Positions 37,969 to 46,826 are shown, numbered from the stretch's first letter. The stretch: DNA of 64,000 bases from Cryobacterium breve (GCF_027594785.1 NZ_CP075584.1:1116001-1180000); one strand, 5' to 3'. Translations and numbers: made by a program. Notes: a model not told the origin generated them from the letters alone.

Positions 37969-39306
37969 ATGTCTGCTTCGTACTCGGTCCCCCAAAAACG
38001 CAAACTCGTCACCGCCCTGCCGGGCCCCAAGTCCATTGAACTGCAGGAACGCCGGGTCAACTCGGTGTCCCGTGGAGCCGGCACGCTCGTCAACATCTAC
38101 ATGGACCACGGAGCCGGCGCGATCCTCGTCGACGTCGACGGCAACCAGATCATCGACATGGGCTGCGGCATCGGCGTCACCACGATCGGGCACGCGAACG
38201 CCGAGGTCGCGGAAGCCGCAGCCGCGCAGGCCGCGAAGCTGACCCACACCCTCTTCACCGTCACGCCGTATGAGAACTACGTCGCCGTCGCCGAGAAGCT
38301 CGCCGAGATCACCCCCGGTGACTTCCCCAAGAAGTCGATCCTGGTCAACACCGGCGCAGAGGCCGTCGAGAACGCCGTCAAGATCGCCCGCAAGTTCACC
38401 GGTCGCCGCGCCATCGTCGCGCTCGACCACGCCTTCCACGGCCGTACCAACCTGACCATGACGATGACGTACCGGCCCTGGCCGGAACGCGCCGGCATGG
38501 GCCCGTTCCCCGGCGAGATCTACAGCGTCCCGACGAGCTACCCGTACCGCGACGGCCTGACCGGCGAGGAAGCCGCCGAGAAGACGATCGACTACATCAC
38601 GACCCACATCGGCGCCACCGAGATCGCGGCGTTCTTCGTCGAGCCGATCCAGGGCGACGGCGGCATCGTCATCCCCGCCCCCGGCTACTTCAAGCGGATC
38701 AGCGAGTTCTGCACCGAGAACGGCATCGTCTTCGTCTCAGACGAGATCCAGGCCGGCATCGCCCGCACCGGCGTCTGGTACGCGATCGAACACCACGGCG
38801 TCGTCCCTGACCTCGTCACCACGGCCAAGGGCATCGCGGGCGGTTTCCCGCTCGCCGCCGTCACCGGCCGCGCCGACATCATGGATGCCGTGCAGCCCGG
38901 TGGCATCGGCGGAACCTTCGGCGGCAACCCGGTTTCGACCGCGGCAGCGCTCAAGGTGCTCGAGATCATCGAACGCGACGACCTGCTCGGCGAGGCCAAG
39001 CGCGTCGAAAAGGCCCTCTGGGCACGCATCGGCGACTGGGCAGACAAATTCTCCGTCGTCGGCGAGGTTCGCGGCAAGGGCGCCATGTTCGGCGTCGAGC
39101 TCGTGCACCCCGGAACGACCACGCCGTACCCCGAGGCCCTCACCGCGATCCTCAAGCACGCGACCTCGCACGGCGTGATCGTGCTCGATGCCGGTAGCTG
39201 GGACTCCGTGCTGCGGATCATGCCCTCCGTCGTCATCTCCGAGGAGCTCATCGACGACGCGGCATCCGTCATCGAAGAGACCCTCCGCGCCCTCTCCGGA
39301 GTCTGA
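37969..39306 (+). CDS. gabT: 4-aminobutyrate aminotransferase (copy 1)
   Basis: PLP-dependent class III aminotransferase converting GABA plus 2-oxoglutarate to succinate semialdehyde and glutamate. 445 residues. GIGVTTIGHANAEV, NTGAEAVENAVKIARKFTGR, FFVEPIQGDGGIVIPAPGYF, DEIQAGIARTGVWYAIEHH, and the PLP lysine in VTTAKGIAGGFPLAAVTG. A second, clearly homologous copy starts 637 bp downstream. It lies in a set with an asparaginase and a polyamine-type transporter, suggesting amine or amino-acid catabolism. Confidence 0.92.
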   Translation: MSASYSVPQKRKLVTALPGPKSIELQERRVNSVSRGAGTLVNIYMDHGAGAILVDVDGNQIIDMGCGIGVTTIGHANAEVAEAAAAQAAKLTHTLFTVTPYENYVAVAEKLAEITPGDFPKKSILVNTGAEAVENAVKIARKFTGRRAIVALDHAFHGRTNLTMTMTYRPWPERAGMGPFPGEIYSVPTSYPYRDGLTGEEAAEKTIDYITTHIGATEIAAFFVEPIQGDGGIVIPAPGYFKRISEFCTENGIVFVSDEIQAGIARTGVWYAIEHHGVVPDLVTTAKGIAGGFPLAAVTGRADIMDAVQPGGIGGTFGGNPVSTAAALKVLEIIERDDLLGEAKRVEKALWARIGDWADKFSVVGEVRGKGAMFGVELVHPGTTTPYPEALTAILKHATSHGVIVLDAGSWDSVLRIMPSVVISEELIDDAASVIEETLRALSGV

Positions 39307-39320
39307 CCCGCGCCATAACC

Positions 39321-39411
39321 CCTGACCAATTCGACGGAGATTTTGCCCGGAAAGCGCTTAAACCGCGCTTTTACGTGTTCACAACTCAAAAACTCCGTCG
39401 AATTGGTTAGG
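39321..39411. terminator. Long-arm bidirectional hairpin between gabT copy 1 and the OsmC gene
   Basis: 25-nt arms (39321-39345 and 39387-39411, core ACCAATTCGACGGAG) with one mismatch and one G-U pair and a 41-nt loop that holds a smaller hairpin (AAAGCG/CGCTTT). It begins 15 bp after the gabT stop and contains the OsmC stop codon in its right arm, so it serves both convergent genes. Confidence 0.8.
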
Positions 39412-39880
39412 GAACGGCGACGGTTTCGGGCTCGTGCCGCACCGGGAAGTTGACGGAGGCGGCGATGAAGCACTCGCGGGCGGCCTCGGCATGCAGCGAC
39501 TGTGCGAGCTCGACCTGGCTCGGATCTGCGACGGTGACCCGGGGGCGCAGCCGTGCCTCGGTGAAGTGACCGCCGCCCTCCTTCGTCTGCACCATCGTGC
39601 CCGTCGCGTCGTCGGTGTATCCCACGACGACGACTCCGTTCCGCGCGGCCACGTGCAGGTACGACAGCATGTGGCACTGGCTCAGGGCCGTGAGCAACAG
39701 TTCCTCCGGGTTCCAGCGGTCCGCATCGCCGTGGAACGTGCGGTCTGACGAACCCTCGAGCGGATGCTTGCCCGCCGCCGAGACGACATGGTCGCGGCCG
39801 TACGCCCGGTAGTCGCTCGTGCCCGTGCCGCGGTTGCCGGTCCAGGCCACCCGCACGTCGTAGTGATGCTCGATTTTCAT
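39407..39880 (-). CDS. OsmC family protein
   Basis: 157 residues of the OsmC/Ohr peroxidase family, which reduces organic hydroperoxides with two cysteines. The first Cys lies in ALSQCHMLSYLHVAARNGV and the second in AARECFIAASVNFPVRHE. Also GKHPLEGSSDRTFHGDADRW and PEELLLTAL. Convergent with gabT copy 1 and divergent from copy 2. ATG at 39880 with GGGGA just upstream. Confidence 0.87.
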   Translation of the reverse strand: MKIEHHYDVRVAWTGNRGTGTSDYRAYGRDHVVSAAGKHPLEGSSDRTFHGDADRWNPEELLLTALSQCHMLSYLHVAARNGVVVVGYTDDATGTMVQTKEGGGHFTEARLRPRVTVADPSQVELAQSLHAEAARECFIAASVNFPVRHEPETVAVP

Positions 39881-39927
39881 TCCCCGATTCTCTCAGGCGG
39901 CTACCCCAACCCGGAAACGACACTGGG

Positions 39928-39933
39928 TAAACT
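39928..39933 (+). promoter_or_regulatory. -10 box upstream of gabT copy 2
   Basis: TAAACT ending 9 nt before the ATG at 39943; no SD is visible, so a very short or absent leader is likely. Confidence 0.4.
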
Positions 39934-39942
39934 GGACGCATC

Positions 39943-41313
39943 ATGACTGACACGCTGACGCCCTCGACCCCAACGTCCACTGCTTCCTCGGTCACGCAGG
40001 AGCGACGCATCGTCACGGCCATTCCCGGCCCGCGCTCCGTCGACCTGCAGAAGCGCCGGCTGGCGACGGTGTCCGGCGGCGTCGGCTCCGCGCTCCCGGT
40101 GTACATCGTGAAAGCCCACGGCGCGATCGTCGTCGACGTCGACGGCAACCAGTTCATCGACCTCGGCGCCGGCATCGGGGTGACGACGATCGGCCACACC
40201 GAGGCGAGCGTCGTCGCTGCCGCTGTCGGGCAGGCTGAGGACTTCATCCACACCCTCTTCACGGTCACGCCGTACGAGGAATACGTGCGTGTCTGCGAGC
40301 TCCTCGCCGAGCACACCCCCGGCGATTTCGCGAAGAAGTCGGTGCTGATCAACTCGGGAGCCGAGGCCGTGGAGAACGGGGTGAAGATCGCCCGCAAGTT
40401 CACCGGTCGACGTGCCGTCGCCGTGCTCGACCACGCCTACCACGGCCGCACCGTGCTCACCATGGCGATGAACTACAAGGCCATGCCGTACGCGACCGGC
40501 TACGGCCCGCTCGCGAGCGACGTCTACCACGTGCCGAGCTCCTACCCCTATCACGACGGCCTCAGCGGGGCGGATGCCGCGGCACGCACGATCGCCTACC
40601 TCGACAAGGTCATCGGCGCGACCGACCTGGCCTGCCTCGTCGTCGAGCCGATCCAGGGCGAGGGCGGCTTCATGGTCGCCGCTGAGGGGTACTTCACTGC
40701 CCTGCAGGAGTGGTGCACCGCGAACGGCGTCGTCATGATCGCGGACGAGATCCAGAGCGGCATGGCCCGCACCGGCGCATACTATGCGAGCGAGCACTTC
40801 GGCTGGGTCCCCGACCTCGTGCTGACGGCCAAGGGCATCGCCGGCGGCTTCCCGCTCGCGGCGGTCACGGGACGCGCCGAGATCATGGACGCCTCCCAGA
40901 CCGGCGGCCTCGGCGGCACCTTCGGCGGCAACCCGGTCTCCTGCGCCGCGGCGATCGCCGTGTTCGAGGCGATCGAGGCGAACAACCTGCTTGCGGAGGG
41001 GCAGCGGATCGAGAAGACCCTGCGCGCCGGTCTCGGGAAGCTGCGGGACAAGTACGACATCATCGGGGACATCCGTGGTCGTGGCGCGATGATCGCGATC
41101 GAGCTCGTGCAGCCGGGCACCGGGGAGACCACCAAGGTCGCCAACGCCGCCGCGGTCAACGCGATCGCGGCATACGCCGCCCAGCACGGCGTGCTGCTGC
41201 TGACCGCGGGCACCTACGGCAACGTGCTCCGCTTCCTGCCGAGCCTCGCCGTCACCGACGCACTGCTCCTCGATGCCCTCTCGGTCATCGACGACGCGAT
41301 CGCCGCGCTCTAG
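39943..41313 (+). CDS. gabT: 4-aminobutyrate aminotransferase (copy 2)
   Basis: 456 residues, the same class III aminotransferase family as copy 1 and strongly similar throughout: GIGVTTIGHTEASV, NSGAEAVENGVKIARKFTGR, DEIQSGMARTGAYYASEHF, PLP lysine in VLTAKGIAGGFPLAAVTG, TGGLGGTFGGNPVSCAAAIA. N-terminal Thr/Ser/Pro stretch differs from copy 1. Its stop TAG overlaps the GTG start of the asparaginase gene, so the two are co-translated. Either copy could act on another omega-amine such as 5-aminovalerate or putrescine-derived GABA. Confidence 0.9.
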   Translation: MTDTLTPSTPTSTASSVTQERRIVTAIPGPRSVDLQKRRLATVSGGVGSALPVYIVKAHGAIVVDVDGNQFIDLGAGIGVTTIGHTEASVVAAAVGQAEDFIHTLFTVTPYEEYVRVCELLAEHTPGDFAKKSVLINSGAEAVENGVKIARKFTGRRAVAVLDHAYHGRTVLTMAMNYKAMPYATGYGPLASDVYHVPSSYPYHDGLSGADAAARTIAYLDKVIGATDLACLVVEPIQGEGGFMVAAEGYFTALQEWCTANGVVMIADEIQSGMARTGAYYASEHFGWVPDLVLTAKGIAGGFPLAAVTGRAEIMDASQTGGLGGTFGGNPVSCAAAIAVFEAIEANNLLAEGQRIEKTLRAGLGKLRDKYDIIGDIRGRGAMIAIELVQPGTGETTKVANAAAVNAIAAYAAQHGVLLLTAGTYGNVLRFLPSLAVTDALLLDALSVIDDAIAAL

Positions 41314-42347
41314 TGTCGTTCGCGGACACAATCGGACACACCCAGCTCCCGCACCCCGTGCAGACCTTCGCCGTGACGGATGCCGTCGAACTCGCCGTCG
41401 TCGAACGCAGCGGCTTCGTCGAATCGAGGCATGCCGGTTCCGCCGTCGTGCTGACGGGAGAGGGCGCCGTGCTGCGCTCCCTCGGCGACGTGACGAGCCC
41501 GGTGTTCCCGCGCTCGTCGATGAAGCCGTTCCAGGCCGTCGCCGTGATGGCGAGCGGCGTCACGCTGCGCGGTGAGGACGCCGCCATCGCGACCGCGAGT
41601 CACACCGGAACCCAGCGGCACGCCGACCTCGTGCGCGGCCTGCTCTCCCGCGCCGGAATCCCGGAAACCGCGCTCGCCTGCCCGCCGGCGTGGCCGATCG
41701 ACCACGCGACCCGCGACGCTCTCGTGCGCCTCGGCGCCGGCCAGGCCCCCATCTACATGGAATGCTCGGGCAAGCATGCGGCGATGCTCGTGGCGTGCGT
41801 GCAGAACGAGTGGCCGCTGACCGGGTATCTCGAGCCGGAGCATCCGCTGCAGAAGCGCATTCTCGACGTCGTCGAACGCTTCACCGGGGAACGCCCGGCC
41901 GCCTCGGGTGTCGACGGCTGCGGTGCTCCCGTGCACGCGCTCTCCCTCGCCGGGCTCGCGCGCGGCATCGGCCGGATCGCCTCGTCGAAATCGAACTCGC
42001 CGTTCGCGATCTACCGCGAGGCCGGGTTCCTCTCCGAGGCCGTTCGCCAGAACGGCTGGGTCGTCGCGGGCCCCGGCAAGCCGGACACCCTCGTGATCGA
42101 CCGGCTCGGCCTGTTCGTGAAGGGTGGCGCGGAGGGCATCATGGTTGCGGCCGCCCCGAACGGAACGACGGTCGCCCTCAAGATCCTGGACGGCAGCCTG
42201 CGGGCGGCGACGCTCGTCGCGCTCAACCTGCTCGCCGATGCCGGCGCGATCGCGCACACGGATGTCGAAGCGCTGCTCCCCGACCTCGGCCTCGCCGTGT
42301 ACGGCGGCGGCCACGCCGTCGGACGGATTCACGCGAGCTACCGCTAG
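41313..42347 (+). CDS. Asparaginase (L-asparaginase II family)
   Basis: 344 residues of the actinobacterial/plant-symbiont asparaginase family PF06089, unrelated to the E. coli enzyme. ESRHAGSAVVLTGEGAVLRS, SSMKPFQAVAVMASG, ATASHTGTQRHADLVRG, YMECSGKHAAMLVACVQ, GVDGCGAPVHALSLAGLARG and LFVKGGAEGIMVAA are the family blocks. Start GTG at 41313 shares a base with the gabT stop. It should yield aspartate and ammonia, feeding the same nitrogen catabolism as the aminotransferases. Confidence 0.9.
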   Translation: MSFADTIGHTQLPHPVQTFAVTDAVELAVVERSGFVESRHAGSAVVLTGEGAVLRSLGDVTSPVFPRSSMKPFQAVAVMASGVTLRGEDAAIATASHTGTQRHADLVRGLLSRAGIPETALACPPAWPIDHATRDALVRLGAGQAPIYMECSGKHAAMLVACVQNEWPLTGYLEPEHPLQKRILDVVERFTGERPAASGVDGCGAPVHALSLAGLARGIGRIASSKSNSPFAIYREAGFLSEAVRQNGWVVAGPGKPDTLVIDRLGLFVKGGAEGIMVAAAPNGTTVALKILDGSLRAATLVALNLLADAGAIAHTDVEALLPDLGLAVYGGGHAVGRIHASYR

Positions 42348-42385
42348 GTCGAGCTCGGCCCCCGTAACACCTGTTCCCGATCCAG

Positions 42386-42447
42386 CTGTTGCCGATGCGG
42401 ACGAGTGCGGCCCGCGCACCGGGCGCGATTGTCCGTATCGGCAACAG
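42386..42447. terminator. Long-arm hairpin between the asparaginase and potC-type genes
   Basis: 17-bp arms (42386-42402 and 42431-42447, CTGTTGCCGATGCGGAC) with one G-U pair, and extra pairing inside the 28-nt loop. It lies between convergent genes, 39 bp after one stop and 11 bp from the other. Confidence 0.78.
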
Positions 42448-42457
42448 TCAGCGCGCG

Positions 42458-43264
42458 CTACCCCTCCCTGGCGAGCCGTTTCGCCCGGGCGGCCGAGGAC
42501 ACCTGCGCTGTCACGACGACGACGAGCGCGAAGATGAAGACGGCGGATGCGATCACGTTCGCCTCGGCGGGGATGCCGCGGGCCGCCGAGATGTAGATGT
42601 ACTTCGGGAACGTCGTCACGGCGCCCGAGTTGAAGTTCGTGATGATGAAGTCGTCGAAGCTCAGCGCGAACGACAGCAGGGCGGCGGCGAGGATGCCGGG
42701 GACGAGCAGCGGGAGCGTCACCCGGAGGAAGACCTGGGTCGATGACCCGTAGAGGTCCCGCCCGGCCTCCTCGAGTGCGGGGTCGAGGCTCGCGACGCGG
42801 GCCTTGACGGTCACGACGACGAAGCTGATGCAGAACATCGTGTGCGCGAGGATGATCGTGGTCATGTCCTTCGCGACGCCGAGCGACAGGAACTGGGCGG
42901 CGAGTCCCGCGCCGAGCACGACCTCCGGAGTGGCCATCGGCAGGAACAGCAGGAGGCTCGTCGCCGAACGGAACCGGAACCGGTAGCGCACGATCGCGAT
43001 CGCGATCATCGTGCCCATCACGGTCGCGAGCACGGTCGCGACAGAGCCGATCACGAGGCTGTTGCCGAACGCCTCGCAGACCGCACCGTTCTGCACGGCG
43101 CACACGTTGAGCCACTTGTCGAAGGTGAACCCGCGCCAGGTGATGTTCGACTTGAGCGAATCGTTGAACGAGAACACGAACGTGTACGCGATCGGAACCA
43201 TCAGGAACAGCAGGGCGAGGGCGGAGTAGACCGGCAGCAGCCATCTGCCGAGGGAGATTTTCAC
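42458..43264 (-). CDS. potC: Polyamine-type ABC transporter permease (PotC-like)
   Basis: 268 residues with six helices. The EAA-type loop that contacts the ATPase is LEEAGRDLYGSSTQVFLRVT. Early segment SALALLFLMVPIAYTFVFSF; VLGAGLAAQFLSLGVAKDMT. Basic C-terminal end (AARAKRLAREG). ATG at 43264 overlaps the potB stop (ATGA). Forms the translocation channel with PotB. Spermidine or putrescine is the family substrate, but compatible amines or opine-like compounds are possible. Confidence 0.88.
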   Translation of the reverse strand: MKISLGRWLLPVYSALALLFLMVPIAYTFVFSFNDSLKSNITWRGFTFDKWLNVCAVQNGAVCEAFGNSLVIGSVATVLATVMGTMIAIAIVRYRFRFRSATSLLLFLPMATPEVVLGAGLAAQFLSLGVAKDMTTIILAHTMFCISFVVVTVKARVASLDPALEEAGRDLYGSSTQVFLRVTLPLLVPGILAAALLSFALSFDDFIITNFNSGAVTTFPKYIYISAARGIPAEANVIASAVFIFALVVVVTAQVSSAARAKRLAREG

Positions 43265-44175
43265 AGCAGTTCCTCCGTGCCCGCGCGCTTGACGTAGATT
43301 CCGACGATCACGAGGATCACGCTCATCAGGATGATCGAGAGCGCCGCGGCCGCCGGGTAGTTCAACAGGACCAGGAAGTTGGCCTCGATCACGTTACCGA
43401 TCATCTGGCTGTCCGGCCCGCCGAGGAAGTCGCGACTCGCGTTGACGTAGTCGCCGGCGGCGGGGATGAAGGTCAGCAGGGTCCCCGCGACGATCCCGGG
43501 CATCGACAATGGAATCGTCACCTTGCGGAACACCTCGAACGGGTGCGCGTACAGGTCGCTCGCGGCCTCGAGGTAGCGCAGGTCGAGCCGCTCGAGTGTC
43601 GTGTAGAGCGGAAGCGTCATGAAGGGGATGAAGTTGTAGGTCAACCCGAAGATCACGGCGATCGGGGTCCCGGTGAGGTGGGCATCCGGTGCGAGCAGCG
43701 AGACGGCCTTCAGGCTCGTCACGACGAAGGACTCGTCGGAGAGCAGCTGCTTCCACGCCAGGGTGCGCAGCAGGAAGCTGATGAAGAACGGGGCGATCAC
43801 GAGCACGAGCATCAGGCTCTGCAGCAACGGCCAGCGCCGGGCGGTCACGCCAATGAAATACGCGAGCGGGTAGCTGAACAGGAGGGCGAGCACCGTCGCG
43901 GCGAGGGCGAACACGAAGGAACGCACGATGTGCGGCCAGTAGTCGGTGACGACGTCGACGTAGTTCTGCCAATTGAACGCGTAGGTGTACTGGCCGATGT
44001 CCCCGAATTCGGCGGGAGCCTGGAACGAGGTGATCAGGAGCGAGACGAGCGGCGTCAGGAAGAACAGGACGAGGTAGAGGATGCCGGGCAACAGCAACAG
44101 GAGGGCGACCCGGCTGCGTCGCCGCGGGGCCGGGTCTGCCTGCGCAGTCGTGGAGGAGAAGGCCGCGAACGCCAC
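43261..44175 (-). CDS. potB: Polyamine-type ABC transporter permease (PotB-like)
   Basis: 304 residues, six predicted helices (VALLLLLPGILYLVLFFLTP first). EAA loop: LEAASDLYAHPFEVFRKVTI. The GTG start at 44175 shares one base with the potA TAG stop, so start choice is supported by coupling; N-terminus FAAFSSTTAQADPAPRRRSR is basic and cytoplasmic. Confidence 0.88.
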   Translation of the reverse strand: MAFAAFSSTTAQADPAPRRRSRVALLLLLPGILYLVLFFLTPLVSLLITSFQAPAEFGDIGQYTYAFNWQNYVDVVTDYWPHIVRSFVFALAATVLALLFSYPLAYFIGVTARRWPLLQSLMLVLVIAPFFISFLLRTLAWKQLLSDESFVVTSLKAVSLLAPDAHLTGTPIAVIFGLTYNFIPFMTLPLYTTLERLDLRYLEAASDLYAHPFEVFRKVTIPLSMPGIVAGTLLTFIPAAGDYVNASRDFLGGPDSQMIGNVIEANFLVLLNYPAAAALSIILMSVILVIVGIYVKRAGTEELL

Positions 44176-45383
44176 TAGGCCTCCTCGAGCTCCGTGACGA
44201 GGGACTCGCGACGCTGCGCCGCGATGCTCCGGGTGTCGGTGTCCGCGGCGAACCGCGGTCCGGCTCCCGGAACCGGTTCGTCTTCGAGGCCGAAGCCGTG
44301 CTCGACGTGCCAGTCCAGCCACACCTCGTCGCCGACATCCGCCACCGGGCCGAAGGCCATGTTCTGCGCGAAGACGATCAGCGTGCCGATGTACGGCACG
44401 GCGACGAGGTACTGGGTGCTCACGCCGCTGAACGACACGTCGATCACCCGGCCGGGGCCCATGACGTTGCGGTCGGCGGCCTCGACCGGCGCCTTGCGAT
44501 GCAGCCACATCTTCTCCGGCCGGACGCCGATCGTGACCTCGCCGGCGTGGCGGTGCGCCCGGTCGGCGGGGACCAGTACCCGGTGGCCGGCGATGTCGAC
44601 CGTGATCGAGGTGCTCGTGCTGCCGACGACGGGCCCGGTGAAGAGGTTCGACTGGCCGAGGAAGTTGGCGACGAACGCCGTCTTCGGCAGCTCTCGTAGA
44701 GCAGGCTCGGGCGCGCCCATCTGCTCGATGCGCCCCTTGTTCATCACCGCGATGGTGTCGGCCATGGTCATGGCCTCCTCCTGGTCGTGGGTGACGTGCA
44801 GGAAGGTGAGGCCGACTTCTTCCTGGATGGTTTTGAGTTCGAGCTGCATCTGGCGGCGCAGCTTGAGGTCGAGGGCGCCGAGCGGTTCGTCGAGCAGCAG
44901 GAGTGCCGGCTTGTTCACGATCGCCCTGGCGAGGGCGACCCGCTGCTGCTGTCCACCGGACAGCTGCTGGGGCTTGCGCGCGGCGAGGTGGTCGAGCTCC
45001 ACGAGCCGGAGCGCCTCGTGGGCCTTGCCGACCGGGTCGGCGATCTTGCGGCGGCGGAGTCCGAAGGCGACATTCTCGAGCACCGTCATGTGCGGGAAGA
45101 GCGCGTAACTCTGGAACACCGTGTTGACCGGTCGCTGGAAGGCTTTCTGCTGCGTGACATCAGCCCCGCCGATCAGGATGCTGCCCGCCGTCGGCTCCTC
45201 GAGACCGGCGACGAGCCGGAGCGTCGTCGTCTTGCCGCAGCCGGAGGGGCCGAGCAGGGCGAAGAAGGACCCGGCCGGGATCGAGAGGTCGAGGTGCTCG
45301 ATGGCGGTGAAGCCGGGGAAGCGCTTCTGGATGCCGACCAGTTCGAGGTCGGCGCCCGCTTCGGCGAATGCGCCGGATGCCAC
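44175..45383 (-). CDS. potA: Polyamine-type ABC transporter ATP-binding protein (PotA-like)
   Basis: 402 residues. Walker A in FALLGPSGCGKTTTLRLVAG, Q-loop in NTVFQSYALFPHMTVLENVA, signature QQLSGGQQQRVALARAI, Walker B in ALLLLDEPLGALDLK, H-loop in FLHVTHDQEEAMTMAD, and a C-terminal TOBE domain. The segment MGAPEPALRELPKTAF looks wrong for the family (usually APE.LYE.P): the DNA has an extra base in GCAGGCTC at 44701-44708 and two extra bases in GCAGCTCTCGTA at 44688-44699, together three, so the frame survives. Start GTG at 45383. Confidence 0.9.
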   Translation of the reverse strand: MASGAFAEAGADLELVGIQKRFPGFTAIEHLDLSIPAGSFFALLGPSGCGKTTTLRLVAGLEEPTAGSILIGGADVTQQKAFQRPVNTVFQSYALFPHMTVLENVAFGLRRRKIADPVGKAHEALRLVELDHLAARKPQQLSGGQQQRVALARAIVNKPALLLLDEPLGALDLKLRRQMQLELKTIQEEVGLTFLHVTHDQEEAMTMADTIAVMNKGRIEQMGAPEPALRELPKTAFVANFLGQSNLFTGPVVGSTSTSITVDIAGHRVLVPADRAHRHAGEVTIGVRPEKMWLHRKAPVEAADRNVMGPGRVIDVSFSGVSTQYLVAVPYIGTLIVFAQNMAFGPVADVGDEVWLDWHVEHGFGLEDEPVPGAGPRFAADTDTRSIAAQRRESLVTELEEA

Positions 45384-45384
45384 C

Positions 45385-46596
45385 CTAGGCTCCCAGCAGG
45401 ATCGACTGGAAGTCGGCGCCGTACTTCTGTTCCTCTGTCCCGTCGAGGGTGCGGAACACGTGCGCCTTCGCGAGCGTCGCGTCGTCGGGGAAGATCAGCT
45501 GGTTGTTCGCGAGCTCCGGGTCGATCGCCATTGCGGCCTCCTTCGCGCCGGCGACCGGGGTGATGTAGTTCACGTATGCGGCGACCTCGGCCGCGACCGC
45601 TGGCTCGTAGTAGTAGTTGATGAGCTTTTCGACGTTCTTCTTGCGCGGGGATCCGATCGGCACGATGAAGTTGTCGTTCCAGAGCGTTCCGCCCTTCTCG
45701 GGTACGGCGAAGCCCCATTTGTCGCCGTTCTCAGCGTTGAGCTGCACGATGTCACCCGACCAGACGATGGCGGCGAGGGTGTCCTCGTTGACGAGGTCCT
45801 CCTTGTAGGCGTTGCCCTTGATATTGCGGACCTGGCCGTTGGCGACCTGCTTCTTGAACTCGTCGATCGCGGCGCCGAATTCGGAGTCGCCCCACTTTCC
45901 GGAGATGTCGACGCCCTGGTCGAGCATGATCAGGCCCATCGTGTCGCGCATCTCCGAGAGGACGCCGACCCGGCCCTTCAGGCTCGGGTCCCACAGCTCG
46001 GAGACCGACGTGAAGCCGTTGGGGAGCTTCTCCTTGTTCCAGGCGATCCCGGCGAAGCCGCCCTGCCAGGGCACGCTCATCGAGCGGCCGGGGTCGAAGT
46101 CGACGTCCTTGAGGGAGGGGACCAGGTTGCTGAGGTTGGGGATGTTCGCGTGGTCGAGACCCTGGGTGTAGCCGAAGCGGATCAGCCGACCGACCATCCA
46201 GTCGGTGAGGCACGCGACATCGGCGCCGATGTCCTTGCCGAGGGCGAGCTGGTCCTTGACCTTGCCGTAGTACGTGTTGTTGTCGTCGACGGCTTCGGTG
46301 TACGCGACCTTGATGCCGGTTTCCGCGGTGAACGCCTCGAGCGTGGGGTAGCTGCCGGCGTCGTCTACGTCGATGTAGAGCGCCCAGTTGTCCCAGCGGA
46401 TGGTCTTGTCCGAATCGGAGACATCGGCGGCCGCGGAGGGCTTGGCGGCCCCGCCGGTGGAGCACGCGGCGAGGGCGAGGGCCGCGGCTCCGGCGCCGGC
46501 CCCCGCGAGCAACGTGCGACGGCCCAGGGTGGCCTGCTGGGCCTGGCGGACGAGCTGGCGAATCATCGGGTCGGCGGGCAACGGCCTCGGCATCAT
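45385..46596 (-). CDS. potD: Polyamine-type ABC transporter substrate-binding lipoprotein (PotD-like)
   Basis: 403 residues. Twin-arginine-like lipoprotein signal (LGRRTLLAGAGAGAAALALA, then AC). Periplasmic-binding fold with TIRWDNWALYIDVDDAGSYP, VAYTEAVDDNNTYYGKVKDQ, DVACLTDWMVGRLIRFGYTQ and AAIVWSGDIVQLNAENGDKW, all typical of PotD/PotF-like proteins. ATG at 46596 follows AAGGAG with 9-nt spacing. First gene of potDABC; a 226-bp gap upstream contains its promoter. Confidence 0.9.
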   Translation of the reverse strand: MMPRPLPADPMIRQLVRQAQQATLGRRTLLAGAGAGAAALALAACSTGGAAKPSAAADVSDSDKTIRWDNWALYIDVDDAGSYPTLEAFTAETGIKVAYTEAVDDNNTYYGKVKDQLALGKDIGADVACLTDWMVGRLIRFGYTQGLDHANIPNLSNLVPSLKDVDFDPGRSMSVPWQGGFAGIAWNKEKLPNGFTSVSELWDPSLKGRVGVLSEMRDTMGLIMLDQGVDISGKWGDSEFGAAIDEFKKQVANGQVRNIKGNAYKEDLVNEDTLAAIVWSGDIVQLNAENGDKWGFAVPEKGGTLWNDNFIVPIGSPRKKNVEKLINYYYEPAVAAEVAAYVNYITPVAGAKEAAMAIDPELANNQLIFPDDATLAKAHVFRTLDGTEEQKYGADFQSILLGA

Positions 46597-46680
46597 GTCT
46601 GGGGTCTCCTTGCGGTTTCGGCGAGCGAACACCCACACGGCGACGGGTGAGTTGCTAGATACTGACACAGCGCGGCCGGT

Positions 46681-46709
46681 TAGTCACGGCTGAGTGTCCA
46701 AATCGTCAA
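46681..46709 (-). promoter_or_regulatory. Candidate promoter of the pot operon
   Basis: On the minus strand TTGACG (46704-46709) and TGACTA (46681-46686) with a 17-bp spacer, about 85 bp before the potD start. The -10 is a weak match. The region (46597-46822) is clearly lower in GC than its surroundings. Confidence 0.35.
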
Positions 46710-46792
46710 TTACGTAACGCAGTTGTCACGAAATCAGCAGTATCGGGGTCATTTGGCACTCGAAAAGGGCGCTTGGACGGGACTCGGCCGGG

Positions 46793-46826
46793 GTGAGCGG
46801 ATGCCCCCGGACGGACAGCCGCTCAC
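46793..46826. terminator. Short hairpin at the end of the EccC/FtsK-like gene
   Basis: Arms GTGAGCGG (46793-46800) and CCGCTCAC (46819-46826), 8 bp perfect, 18-nt loop. The stop codon of the FtsK-like gene lies in the stem. Confidence 0.55.
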
